This document shows, piece by piece, positions 33,116 through 45,100 of a DNA stretch of 64,000 nucleotides. The first letter of the stretch is position 1. Every line of letters starts with the position of its first letter. Source of the stretch: Dicaeum eximium (taxonomy: Eukaryota; Chordata; Aves; Passeriformes; Dicaeidae). The notes beneath the pieces were generated by a model that worked only from the letters and a program-made list of their open reading frames with translations, did not search any database and was not told the origin of the DNA. Made by a program: the position numbers and the translations under genes. Location of the stretch: positions 2,176,711 to 2,240,710 of the forward strand of contig VWZP01007832.1 of assembly GCA_013396995.1 (NCBI GenBank). Direction: 5' to 3'.

Positions 33116-36100
33116 GTGAGCGGCCCGAGGGACGCGGGGCTCTGCCCACCCGGCTGCGGAGGCACGGAGAGCCGCTGTCCGCGCCGCCGCTCACCCACAG
33201 CCCCGCTCTGCCCCGAGCTGTGCGGCGCGGGCACGGGGCTCCTCGGCCCGGTGCCTGTTCCCGCAGCCGCTGCAGCAGCCGGGCGGCGGTGCCGGTCGCT
33301 CCCGCGGCCCTGGCACGGGGGTCTCCCGCGGCGAGCTGGCGTCGCTTGTGAAACGTGGCTTGAATCCGCCGGAGTCCCGGGGCGAGGCAATGGGGGTGGG
33401 CGGTCGGTGGGTCGGGGTGAGCGGAGGATGGATTTCGGCTGCAAGTCTGGAGCAGCCGCGGTTCCTGCCTAGGGGCCGCTCCCGGGGTGCCTCCGGCACG
33501 AGGCCGGGTCCCGCTTTGGTGGCGAGAGCAGCGGTACCGCGGCCCCGGCCCGCAACCGGGCCCCGAGCGGGGCCGGCCCCGGGCACCCCCGGGCTCCTGG
33601 CCGGGGAGAGGAGATGTCCGTGAGTTTGCGATTTTTCCGTCTAGCCGCACCCGACCCGGCCGCTTTTCCTTCCTGCTGGAAGTAGAAAAGAGAAACGGCG
33701 GCGTGTGTGCTCGGTGCAGGAGCACATGCACGCCCTGTGGGTTTAGTCAAAATGTCTTATTTTGATAATGGGCTGTGCCTCACGTTCACTAAGCGCTTGA
33801 AAGAGTCGATCTGTAGCTCACGTTAAGGCTTTTTCTTAGTTGCGTGCTTTCCTCTTTGTTGTAAAGGGAGCAGTAGTAGAAATTTACTTTTGTGTCAGAC
33901 CTGTGCGTTTCCCTCGGGAGTGGAAGAGTTGGTCGCTGTAGCAAGCAGTGTGACCTTCCCCCTGTACAAAAGAGTGGAGACACGAATGTCCATTATCGGC
34001 TTCCATTTGTGAGGATTTTTAGTTGGGTTTTCCTGTCAGAATGCATTGAGGTCCTCAGACATGTGGAGCAGACTTTTCCCTGCAGGAAACTCCTGCTGTC
34101 TTTATGGTTCTCGGGCACTTCGGCTGCCTGGGTGGATCCAGGCACTGTAACACCCTCATTAATAATAAATTAATTAACGACAACACTTCCAGTGCTATCT
34201 CATCTTCTTTCCTCACTTGACATAGTGGGGGAAGTGGTGCAGGTTTATGATAATGGTCTGGAAGCATCTGTGTGTGTATACTGAGTGTAGATTATAAAAT
34301 TTGGGTCAGGTGTTGATTTTGATTATTGCATGAAATGCAGCTGTGACTTGGAAAAAATCCAATTAGCTAAAACGGCTTGAAAATCCTATTAGCTGAATTC
34401 ATTACTTATTTTAAGGAATGGCATTTCATGATGTCAGGTAACTGATGGTGCAGGTAGAAGCTTCCACTGTCTTAGTCTTTTCTCTTAGAAAAAGACCATG
34501 CATTAGTCTTTTCTATTACAGTTCCAAATGCTTTATAAGTGGGGCACTCCCATATTCCCTCTGTCAAATTCTTAAAGCCTGCAGGTGAGGTGAAAAAACA
34601 GTATCTGTGGAATAACTTCTCTTACTTGTATGGTCAAAATTAATTCACCCATTTCCAGCAAGGAAATGACTATGGGAGCCAGATTCTTCGGTACCTGGAA
34701 TGTAGTGCTGTGAATTGTCCAGTGAGTTTTTTGGAATTAGATGCATTTTGGCATATGTTACTGTCATGTCCCTGGCTCTAATAAAAATGATATTTAAATT
34801 TGTGGTTATTGCTATTGCCAACTCTACATGGCACCTCTGAATTTAATTTTTTCCACTTACTTGTGTTTGGGGGAATCACTGGACAAGTGTTTTAGTGAAC
34901 TTCAATGTTTTTTAAAGTGCCAAAATGTAGCAGTGGTTGAGTATTTAACAGCAAGAATAACAGTCTCCACCTGTCCAGCAACAGGCAGGAATTGTTGTCC
35001 CACTCTGCAACCTTAAGTGCTGCATGCAGTTTTGGGTGCCTCAGGATAAGGACATGAAACTCTTAGACTGTGTGCCCTCCCAGAGGAGAGCAGCCAGGAG
35101 GATGGAAGCTCTCAAGGGTAAGACTTTGGAGAAGCATCTGAGCTCACTCAGCTCATTCAGCTTAGTTCTGAGGAGACCTCATCCAAGCCTACAACTTCCT
35201 CAAGCAAGGCAATGGAGGGGCAGGTGCTGATCTCTCTCTGGTGACTGATGAGAGCACACGAGGAAATGGAATGAAGCTGTGCCAGGGAAAGTTCAGACTG
35301 GAACATTAGGAAAAGGTTCTTCACAGACAAGGTGGTTGGTCACTGGAACAGGCTCCACTTGGAGGATTCATAAGGGATTTATCAGTTCATTGGTAGAACC
35401 ACAATATTCCAAAATATTTAAGCTCTCCTCCTAATTCCAAGAACTTTTTAACAGGACAAAAGCCTCCAGCTTCACTGCAGAGTATTTCTTTGCTTTAATT
35501 TTTCAGAATGTTCTTCACTATGTTGTTACGTATCATGAGAACTCATGGGTCCATTCCAGCTTGGGACACTCTGTGATTCATTGGCAGTGGAAACCTCTGC
35601 ATGTTCTGGGCTCCAGGGCCCTCACCACCTCAGATGGGCTTTGCTGGCCCTCAGAGTGAGGACAGAAAGCTGGAGCAGGCACCTTCACATGGGTGCCTGG
35701 TAGAGGGACACAGTCACACCCCTTGTCCAGTGGGCTTCAGCCTTGCTGCTGCACCCCAGGGTGCAGTTGGCTGCCTCACCACCAGCTTTCTGCCCACCGG
35801 AGCTCAAATGCCATTTCTGGAAGTTGTTTTTCATTCAGCCCCAGCCTTTCCTGCTGCATGGGGCTGTTTCATCCCATGGGCTTGTGGCTGCTGTTGTTGA
35901 CTTCATGAGATGGATCCCTGTCAGCCCATTCTCCACCACCTGTCTTGCTGCAGCCCTGCAATGGCCACGCTTCCCACCAAGCTTGTGGTTCTTTTTTATG
36001 GCTGTCAGTAGTAAAGAGCTGTGTTAGTAATGGTTGGTATTGATCCCTGAGGGACATTGCTGGTGGTCAGCCATTGTTGGACCTTGCACTGCTCATTGCA

Positions 36101-39100
36101 ACGCTTCCAGCACAGCAGTCTCTGACTGAAAGTGGCTGCTGGTGGCAAAGAGTGGTGATACTAATTAGCATTTACATGATTTAATTTTGGAAATACTAGC
36201 ATTCTAAAGTCTGAAACACATCTTCAAAGATTATGAGCTTTTTAGAGAGGTACAGGCTTGATCTTCACTTAGACTACTTCAGTTTATCTGAATGAAGCCC
36301 ATATAATTTAGATGTAGGCAAAACTTAACTGATAGTAAGTCCCAGACATTCCCACTGCTAAATGAGCCACTATCTGTGGAAATGGAGATGAGCACCAGTG
36401 ACAACTGACTTCTTTGTAGCTTTGAGTTTGCCACTGTGAGCTTTGTTTTCCTTGTTACCAAAGTGCAGAACCTGTGGATGAGGAGCTGACAGCAGGAGTC
36501 ACAGAGCCTGACCTAAATACAAAATACAGTTGCTGGAATGTGTTTAAGGGAAGAAAGGTGAGATTATTATACATTATTGACCTAAAATATCTCTTAGCTG
36601 TTTCTCCTTATAGTGCAGCAAGGGTGCAAGCATTTAATGAGACTACATTCAAGCATTCAAGTGAGATTGACTTTTCTGTGATGCACAGGTATATCCTGGC
36701 TCAGACTTGGTTTCCTAGTGGTACAACAGCCTGGCAGCAGTGGCAAAATTAACACAGACTGAACAATTTTCCATAAATCAGCAAGATCTCATCTAGTAAA
36801 CAGATGTACTTGCTAGGTAGGTACTGTTCAGGTTTCTAGTGAGCATTTCTAAATGACAAAACAAATTACTAGCAGTGCATATAATAATTCAAAGTCTCAG
36901 CCATCAAGAAAAAAGCCATCAAGCTGTATCTGTTGCTATAGTAGCTGGTTTTCAGATCAAAGACATAATTCTCTAGATCAGTTCATGTTCTTCTTTTAGT
37001 CTGAGTCTGCCTTCCAATGTGTGCTCTTGCAAAGCCAGGGACTGAGTAATTGTCTCTCTTTAGTGAGATTATATCTGCTCAGTGCACATGTTTATAAGCC
37101 ATTTCACAACTCACAGTATAAAGTTCAGGCTAATGTATAACTGATTTTAGACAGTGCTTGTCTGCCAGTAGGGAAGCTAGTCACTCTCAGAAATAATAGT
37201 GTACTTCAGGAGAAGAGAGGAACTCAGTGTAAAGAGAGGACAGACAATTGTCAGATTAAATGCAATGCAGAATACAGTCATTCATGGCTTAAATGGTGGG
37301 GACAAACTGCTCCCATGGCTCAGAGACCTGACATATGAGAGCAGAGGTAGGGTCTTTCTAGAGATGCCTTGATGGAGGTGATCCAAACTGAGCGAGCTAG
37401 TGGGGACTTAGAGGACTGCCTTTTGGTGGACTGCTGTAAACTCTGAAGAAGTTAGGTCAGAATAATTAAACAAAGCACAGAAACCTTCCAGGCAGATGAT
37501 CCAAAGCAGGATTGGGAAAGTGTTGTCAGGAGCAAAGAGCCCATGGCAAGAAATCTGAGTTGGCAAAAAGTTGTTTTAGTTCTAATGTGTTGTCATGTGT
37601 TTTGAAGTTCATGAGAGATGATCTGGAGAGGAGAGTCAAAGAGCAGTGCTGGTTAACTTATTTGGAACTAAGACAACCAGCTGCTTAATGAATGTGACAT
37701 CTGAATTTCCTGCAGTGCTGTAGTGTGCTTCACTCTGGCTTAGTGCAGTAGAGAGGGGAGACAGTACCTGCCAGTTGTTCATTTGGTTGCAGATTTGAGT
37801 GTGAGTGCACCTCAAGCAGCAGCAGGGCAGGTGGATTCATGGATGGCTTTAGAGTTAGTTAATGCATTACTCTGTCTGGCATCTGAGTGCACATGTATGC
37901 TAACAGGTTGAGGTGAGAGCAGTGGTCCATGTGCTCAAGAATACAGGAAAAGCAGCCATCCAAACCCAAGGAAAGCTGAGATTCTAGTGCAGCCAAATAA
38001 AAAGCTAATTGCTGCTTACAAAAGCATCTTCTGTGATACATGAAGTAGTTGCTCAGTCCTATCTCAAAAATGACAGGAGAATGTTTGCTTTGCTCTTACT
38101 CTAAAGGTTAGTTTTGCTTGGTTGCATGAAGTCCTGCTTGACTGGGTTTCTTATCCTTCCAGATCTATTGTGTGCTAAACAAAAACAACAACCAAAAAAA
38201 AAAAAAAACAACAACAAAAACAAGGAAACAAAAAAACCCACATACATACACAAAAAAAAAGTTCATTTTTACTGAAGTGTGTAAGGTGGGACCATGCCTT
38301 CTTCAAAACAGTTGTCAGTCCCTCCTTATGAGGGTGTGCAAAGACACCTGGGCTGGTTGGTTTGAACGTTCTGTAGCTCATTAGATGTTATCCTATCCCT
38401 AGGGTGATGAGCTGAAGCAGGATGGTTCTGAGTCATAGGTAAGGTTTTCCTCAAGAAAAGGAAAACTTGTTCTGGTTTAGAACTTCTCTCTTGATCACCA
38501 GAGGACCCTCGGCCTTCATGTGGTATGAATAATAGTAGTTAAAAAAAATCTCTTTAAATTTTCTGCCTTTACATAAGTGTATAAGAAATTTTTGAACCTG
38601 GATGTTTTGTATAGTGAATGGCTGAGTTGCTTAATGTCCTTGTCCCAGGTGGGCATTTAGAAGTGCACTTCACCATCACTGCCTGCTCCCAGGGGAGCAC
38701 AGCCTGTCACCACTAGATCCAAATTTATAAAAATTGGCCTTGCGGTAGCCTGTATGCGGCATCAGAAATGCAAATGTTTCATTCAGTGGCGTGGTGGTAG
38801 AGAAGTTGCTTCCACTGCTCTCAACTCAGCAGTCAGAGATTTGCATCTGAGGTGGAGGAGGTAAGAGGCAGATCCCAAGGGCTGCTGAGCTGCAGGTGTT
38901 GGTGGCCATGCCCCTCACAGCTGCCACAGTCCAGCAGGTAATCTTGTGCTAGGTTTTGACTGCTGACAGAAATCCTTAGTGCAAAGATGTCTGGATTTAA
39001 CTGAGCATGGTAATGCACACCAAGGTGGTTCAGGCTGTAAGTCCAGAATGCTGTAACAGTGCCTCTGACCATGTGTAGGTGTGTCCTGCTCATTGCTCAG

Positions 39101-42100
39101 CTCCTGTACAGTCTTTGTCCTCTGGACGCTGTGTGTTCCCAGGTCCCGTTTCTCTTAGGATCCTCACACTTGGATTTCCTGGCCCCTGACCCTGTTTTCT
39201 GTCACCTTTAAAACAAGCAACGACAATCGCTTATTTAAGCGATGTCAATCGCTTGCAATGACAGAGTAAGCGATGACAATCGCGGACGATCTGAAAAGAT
39301 GATACGAATCAAGTGTCTGAAACTGGTTATTCTGTGGTGAGAGTTACACTTGGTGCCTGGAATGCCTTCCCTGTATTGTGAGCTTCACAGCTGAAGGGTA
39401 GCCTTGGAACTGGCCCAAGCACATGTTTGCATGAAGACCCCACCAAAGCCCAAAAGAGCAAAGTCAGCAAGACTCTGAAATCCGCTGTTATTTCATGTAC
39501 CTGCCTGCTCTAAAAATACACTGCTGGGTAAAGTAATTTCCCTCAAAGTTTAACAAAAAATTAATGGGTTTTCTGCTGTTCATTTGCTGAAGAAGTTACT
39601 GCTCAGGGTTAATCTTTTTTAGATATCTTGTAAGTCTAATAATTAGTCTTCCCGTCTGCATTTTCAATATTAGAACACTTGAAAATTTTAGGATTTGGCA
39701 GTGAGCGGACATCAAGAATCGGTCTGCTTGAATGGAAAAAAGTCCTTGGTCATTACAGATGTAATCTGAATGATCTCTCCATCTCTTGATTCAGCTGAGT
39801 GTATGGCTTCTGAAGAATATAAACCTTCTCTAGAATATACAAGTTGGAAATTTATACCCTGAAGTATGACCAGCAACACATTGGACACATGGTGTTCCAA
39901 GTAAAGTCTTTTTTCCCTTTGATGTATTTAGATCTGTTACCTAGGATGTGCATAGCTTGTGTGATCTCAGTTGAGCAAAGCTATTCAATAATACTGCAAC
40001 TTTGTTAGGTTTTATTTCTGAAGCGCTACAAGTGTTTAGAATTTGAGTTTTCCCTGTAGCACAGGTAGTATTAATAATATCAAAATATCTAGTGCTATTT
40101 GCTAACAGGTTCTGTAGCAGTGAGCTTTTAAATGGCTCAATACATATAAAAACTCATTTCAACATCATTTTTCTGTGTGAATTTTTCAGTGACATCCCTT
40201 GGAACAAGTATCTTCTGACACTGCCTAGTTATCATTTGGATCAGTCAAAGAATTTATTTTCCAGTTTTGTAGTTTGTCTTGCACTGAAACCTGTACAGAT
40301 TTTTTTCACAGCTTCCTCAGAAATGCCATGTAGTGACATGGTGGAGTGTAAAGTATCTAAAGACAGCAAGAATATAACAAAAGACAAGCACCAGTTTTCA
40401 GATCCTTGGCTCCCCCTCAAGACTGTAAGAAGTTCCAGCCTGTTGGAGGGGGAATTGCCTTTATTTTGTAGTGACAAAACATCCACTGCCTATAAAACAA
40501 ATATGGGGAGCCCATTTTTCTATATACCATAATTTGATACAATGTGTTTTCCATCTTCTTTCTCTAATAATCTGCCTTCTGCATGCTTTTAGGATGTGCA
40601 GAGGCACTAACACCAGTTCTGATTGTGATGTGCCTGTGCCTCAGTTAACAGTGGGGTTTCCACAGTACTTTAAAAAAAGCCTTACTTGAAAATAGTTGAC
40701 TGAGGCACTCCTCAACCCTCATTTAAAAAATTTATTTCCTGGTGCAATGTAACTGGATTGTTGGGAAAGATATGCTGGAAGGTTTGGCAAAACTTGCAGG
40801 TTTAATTGCTGAGAGACTTTGATTTATGGAGGTAACATAGGAGAATAAAACTTCAGGGATTGATTCAACTCGATGTCTTTTTTCATTATACAGATTCTCT
40901 GTGTTTCTTGCTGAATCAGGTTCTTGGTGTACTTTGTGACAGTGAATAAATTTGAACTGTGCTTTATAAAGAAACTTTCACCTTTGGGCAAAGTTGAACA
41001 GAGAACACTTATTCTAAAAGTGTTTTACTGGCAGGCTTTCTGCAGTGTAACTACAGTAGCTGTCAAAGGTTCAAAGAAAGCTTTTCAGAACAACTTTTTT
41101 TTCCTTGTTTACTGTGTTGGAATTTAAGTCAAATTCTTGCATTTCAAGCACTTCATCTTGCATGTCACAATTTCAGCAGTTTGGAAGAAGAGTGAATGAA
41201 TGTAGTGCTTTGCCATCAGCCAAACACTTTGAGTTAAAAATGAGTAAGTTGGACAAAGCATCTGTTCTGGTGCAGGAGTCTCTGCACTCCACACCATGAG
41301 GCTGTGTTTGCTGTGTAGGTTGATGTCTGTTCTGTTTCATCCCAGAGGAGCCTTATGGAGAGTTGCTGATGTTTTGAAAAAGATGATCCAAGTCACAATA
41401 CCTGTGTATTTTTCACTCATCTGACTCCCAAATCAGGTGATGAGGCACAACAGACTTTGCATGAAGGGGTGAAGGTGGCAAGTGTTTGTAAGGGCACAAG
41501 TATGGCATGAGACTGAGTGAAACCAGTATTCCTCTGAAATCTGCCTGGGGTCTTGTTGTGGGAAGGAAGGGGCATAATGCAGAAGAATCTCTAGGTGTCC
41601 ATCAAATGTCTTTTATTTGGATTATTGTATTTCTGACTAAAGAATTATTTGACAGGTGAGTGAAGCTCGGAGGGCTTTTCCAAATCTTTGGGCTGTGTTG
41701 CCTTCTCTTTGAATTTTAATAAGCAGCAGCTCACAAGAAAGTTCTGAGATATTTTATGGTTTTTTTCAGGGTATCATTTTCCTAGTTTGGGGATGTGGCT
41801 GCCTACATCAGGAAGGCAGGAGGATGCTAGGTGGAACTTGAGCACCAGCAGCAAGAGGGAAGTGTGAGCATCCATGTGACAAGCCCTGCAGGGCCTCAAG
41901 TGTGTCTTCCTGATTTCAGCACATCTGCTTCCCACTTACCTTTACCACTGCTGCTATACATATCTGTTCTGTGCAAGTTATGCAGATGCAAACCTTTGTT
42001 TGCAGCTTACAGTATTCTTCATGAGGTGTCATTACTGCCCTCGATGGCAAACACAGTATTGGTGCTCTTGACAGCTCAGTATGTCAGCTTTGTCTTTTTC

Positions 42101-45100
42101 CTGCTGTAGAAATGGCTGGCACTGTGAAGAAAACGTGTTTGATGTAGGGAGGGGTGTTGTAAAAAGCTGAATAATGAACTGTAAAGTTTTCACAGTGTTG
42201 CTGACTGGATCTGAGATGAATAAGTTTGAGTTCAAAAGCCATCTGTCTGTCACTACAGAGAAGGGGGTAGTGAAGAGCTTACTAGGTGCCCACCAAAGCT
42301 GCTTTATCACTCCTCTCCTCAGCTGCACAGGGGAGATAAAATACCAGAGAAAGCTCAAGAGTTTGGGTAAGGACAGGAAGAGATCACTCACCAGTTACCA
42401 CCACAGGCAGAACAGACTCAACTTGAGGAAATTAATTAATTTGTTACAAATCAGATCAGATTAGGGAAATGAGGAATACAAGCAAATCTTAAAAATACCT
42501 TCACCCAAACCATCCTTTTCTTCCTTGACTTAACTTTATTCCTGATTCTCTATGTCCTCCCCCCAGGGTAGTACAGAAGGATGAGGAAGGGGTGTTGTGG
42601 TCAGTTCATCACAGAGTGGTTTTACTACAGCTTCCTTCAAGAACTCCTTCTCCTCCAAGGAAGAACTCCTTCCTGTGCTCCAATGTCATGTCCCTTCCAC
42701 AGGAGAAAGTTCTGCATGAACTCCTCCAGTGTGGGTCCTTCTCATGGGCTGTCACAAACTATTCCAGCTCAGGGTACCTCCCACAAGATGCCGTCCTTCA
42801 GGAGCAGGCTGCTCCAGTGTGGGTCCCCTGGAGGGCCACAGGTCCTGCCAAAAATCCTGTTCCAGTGTGGGCTTCCCACAGGTTCACAGCCTCCTTTGGG
42901 TATCCACCTGTTCTGTTCTGAAGTCCCCCCTAGGCTGCATGTGGATCTCTGCTCCCTGATGGGCTGCAGGGGACAGCCTGCCTCATCATGGTCTTCACAA
43001 CAGGCTACAGGGAAATCTCTGGCACTTGGAGCACCTTCTCCACTCCTTCTCCACTGACGTTGGTATCTGCAGAGCTGTTTCTCTTGCATATTCTCACTTC
43101 TCTCTTTTCTGGCTGCAATAACTTCTTTTTCCTTCTTAAATGTGTTATCACAGCAGCACTACCAGTCACTGATGGGCTCAGCCTTGGCCAGCAGNCTCCT
43201 TTGGGTATCCACCTGTTCTGTTCTGAAGTCCCCCCTAGGCTGCATGTGGATCTCTGCTCCCTGATGGGCTGCAGGGGACAGCCTGCCTCATCATGGTCTT
43301 CACAACAGGCTACAGGGAAATCTCTGGCATTTGGAGCACCTTCTCCACTCCTTCTCCACTGACGTTGGTATCTGCAGAGCTGTTTCTCTTGCATATTCTC
43401 ACTTCTCTCTTTTCTGGCTGCAATAACTTCTTTTTCCTTCTTAAATGTGTTATCACAGCAGCACTACCAGTCACTGATGGGCTCAGCCTTGGCCAGCAGT
43501 GGGTCCATCTTGGAGCCAGCTGAAGTCTTCTCTGTTGGACTTAGGGGAAGCTTCTCGCAGAATGCACCCCTTGCCATGCAAACCCAATGCAACTACTAAA
43601 ATCCTGTGTTAGGAGCTTGTGTTTACACACTGGTGAGGTTAAGTTTCTACTAGGCTGAAGGATTCTGCTGTTATTAAAAGGTACTTATTTGCTGGTAACA
43701 AACTGAGTCAGATGTGGAAGGGAAAATCTGAAGACAAAAGAAAAATATCCTTAACTGGGATGATTTCCTGATGGATCACCATAGCTTTATAAATTAGTTC
43801 AGTGATATTGCTGTTTAATTGTTGAAACTTTGGTTTCTGCTGCCAGATAATAGTTGATGGGAGTGTGGTACTTACTGCATTGCTTTCCTGTCAACTACAC
43901 ACACTGGGTTGGTAACATACCACTCCAAATTCTCCAATACTAAATTCAGACCTCTCATGAGACTGTCTTACCAAAAGTGAAAAACAGAAGGTGACCCTGA
44001 ATATCATTGTGTTTCTGAATGAATGATAAGCTAAGATGTTTCATCTTTCGGAATAAGGTTTTCTAATTGGTGATGCCTGCAAAACTTTCTCCAAAAATGT
44101 CTGCCCAGATGCTGTTGGTCACTGAAAGTGGAACTGGTAGTTGACTTAGCCCTCTGTGACTGTACAGTATCATGCAAGCAGTCTTTAGATGTCAGATGAG
44201 CAGTGCTATTTTGGAATGGGTGATGAAGTGCTTTAAACACAGTGAAGCTTATTTTCTTTGCAAATTCATCTCTCATTCATTTGCACATACCATGGTAGTT
44301 TCTTCAGCAAATGAGGCGTAAACCAGTGCTACATTCAGTGCATAACTCCAGCTTTGTGTGCAGCCAGTTCAAAGTGAGGTGGGGCCCATAGGAGGAAATA
44401 GGAAATATGATTATGAATAAAATGCTGTGGACTTCAATACTTCATCTAACACAAAATCATTAGATTTTTTGGAAATTGTATTTTCTGTGTTTCTGTGCAT
44501 CATGGTAGATACTTTGTCATCCTTTATTTGCAACAGTTGAATTCAGAATCTCAAAATTCACAGTGTAAAAATGGACTAGTATCAGTAGCACCCATTATTT
44601 TCTATTCATCTGGTGATATAAGAGAATTAATTTGCTAAGGAAGAAGATGAGTTTTTTGTATAACTGTTTGGACTGTACAGGTAGCCACCCATCAAAATGG
44701 CTCAGTTGTAAAAGAAGCACTACAGCTTTTGCTTTGGAAAGGAATACTTAGCCAAATTTGGCCAAAACCACGCTTAGGGTTTAGTAAAAGGAACAAGTGT
44801 TTACATCTCAGATGACAAGGTCATCTCAGTCAAGAATCTTTCAATGAATGTAGACTTCACAGTCAGTAGTTCAGAGAAAGTAGATTTGAACTTCTTATCT
44901 CACTCACAACCAAGAGTGTACAGCCTAATACGTAATCTGTTGACAGGACACATTAGGATGACCAGAAAATATGCTGGAGATGCAGTTCTCTGCAATAACA
45001 ATGTGTAACAGAAATTTGTCCAAGCTGTTTGAAAAGGTGACAAAAAAGGAAGAACTAGAGCTCAGGAGGTTCTCCTGCACCTGTATATATGGCAGACTTT

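Larger units (their letters stand above)
31821..33640. promoter_or_regulatory. CpG island promoter of TTC17, interrupted by a gap
   Basis: CpG-dense sequence on both sides of the assembly gap (31,821-32,100 and 32,932-33,640). The TTC17 start codon lies 26 bases after the gap, so most of the core promoter and 5' UTR are unsequenced. The start codon itself is embedded in AAGATGGCGGC (32,954-32,964), a YY1-type site commonly found at initiation regions of CpG-island genes. Confidence 0.8.

Noticed and set aside
31846..33444. Very long open frames on both strands crossing the gap
   Set aside because: They are open only because 831 Ns contain no stop codons.
38172..38384. Lys/Thr-rich open frame in TTC17 intron 1
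   Set aside because: It is the translation of an A-rich simple repeat.
42581..43523. Overlapping open frames of 100-158 codons
   Set aside because: They lie inside a dispersed LTR-type repeat and its duplicated copy; the repeated protein text comes from the assembly duplication.
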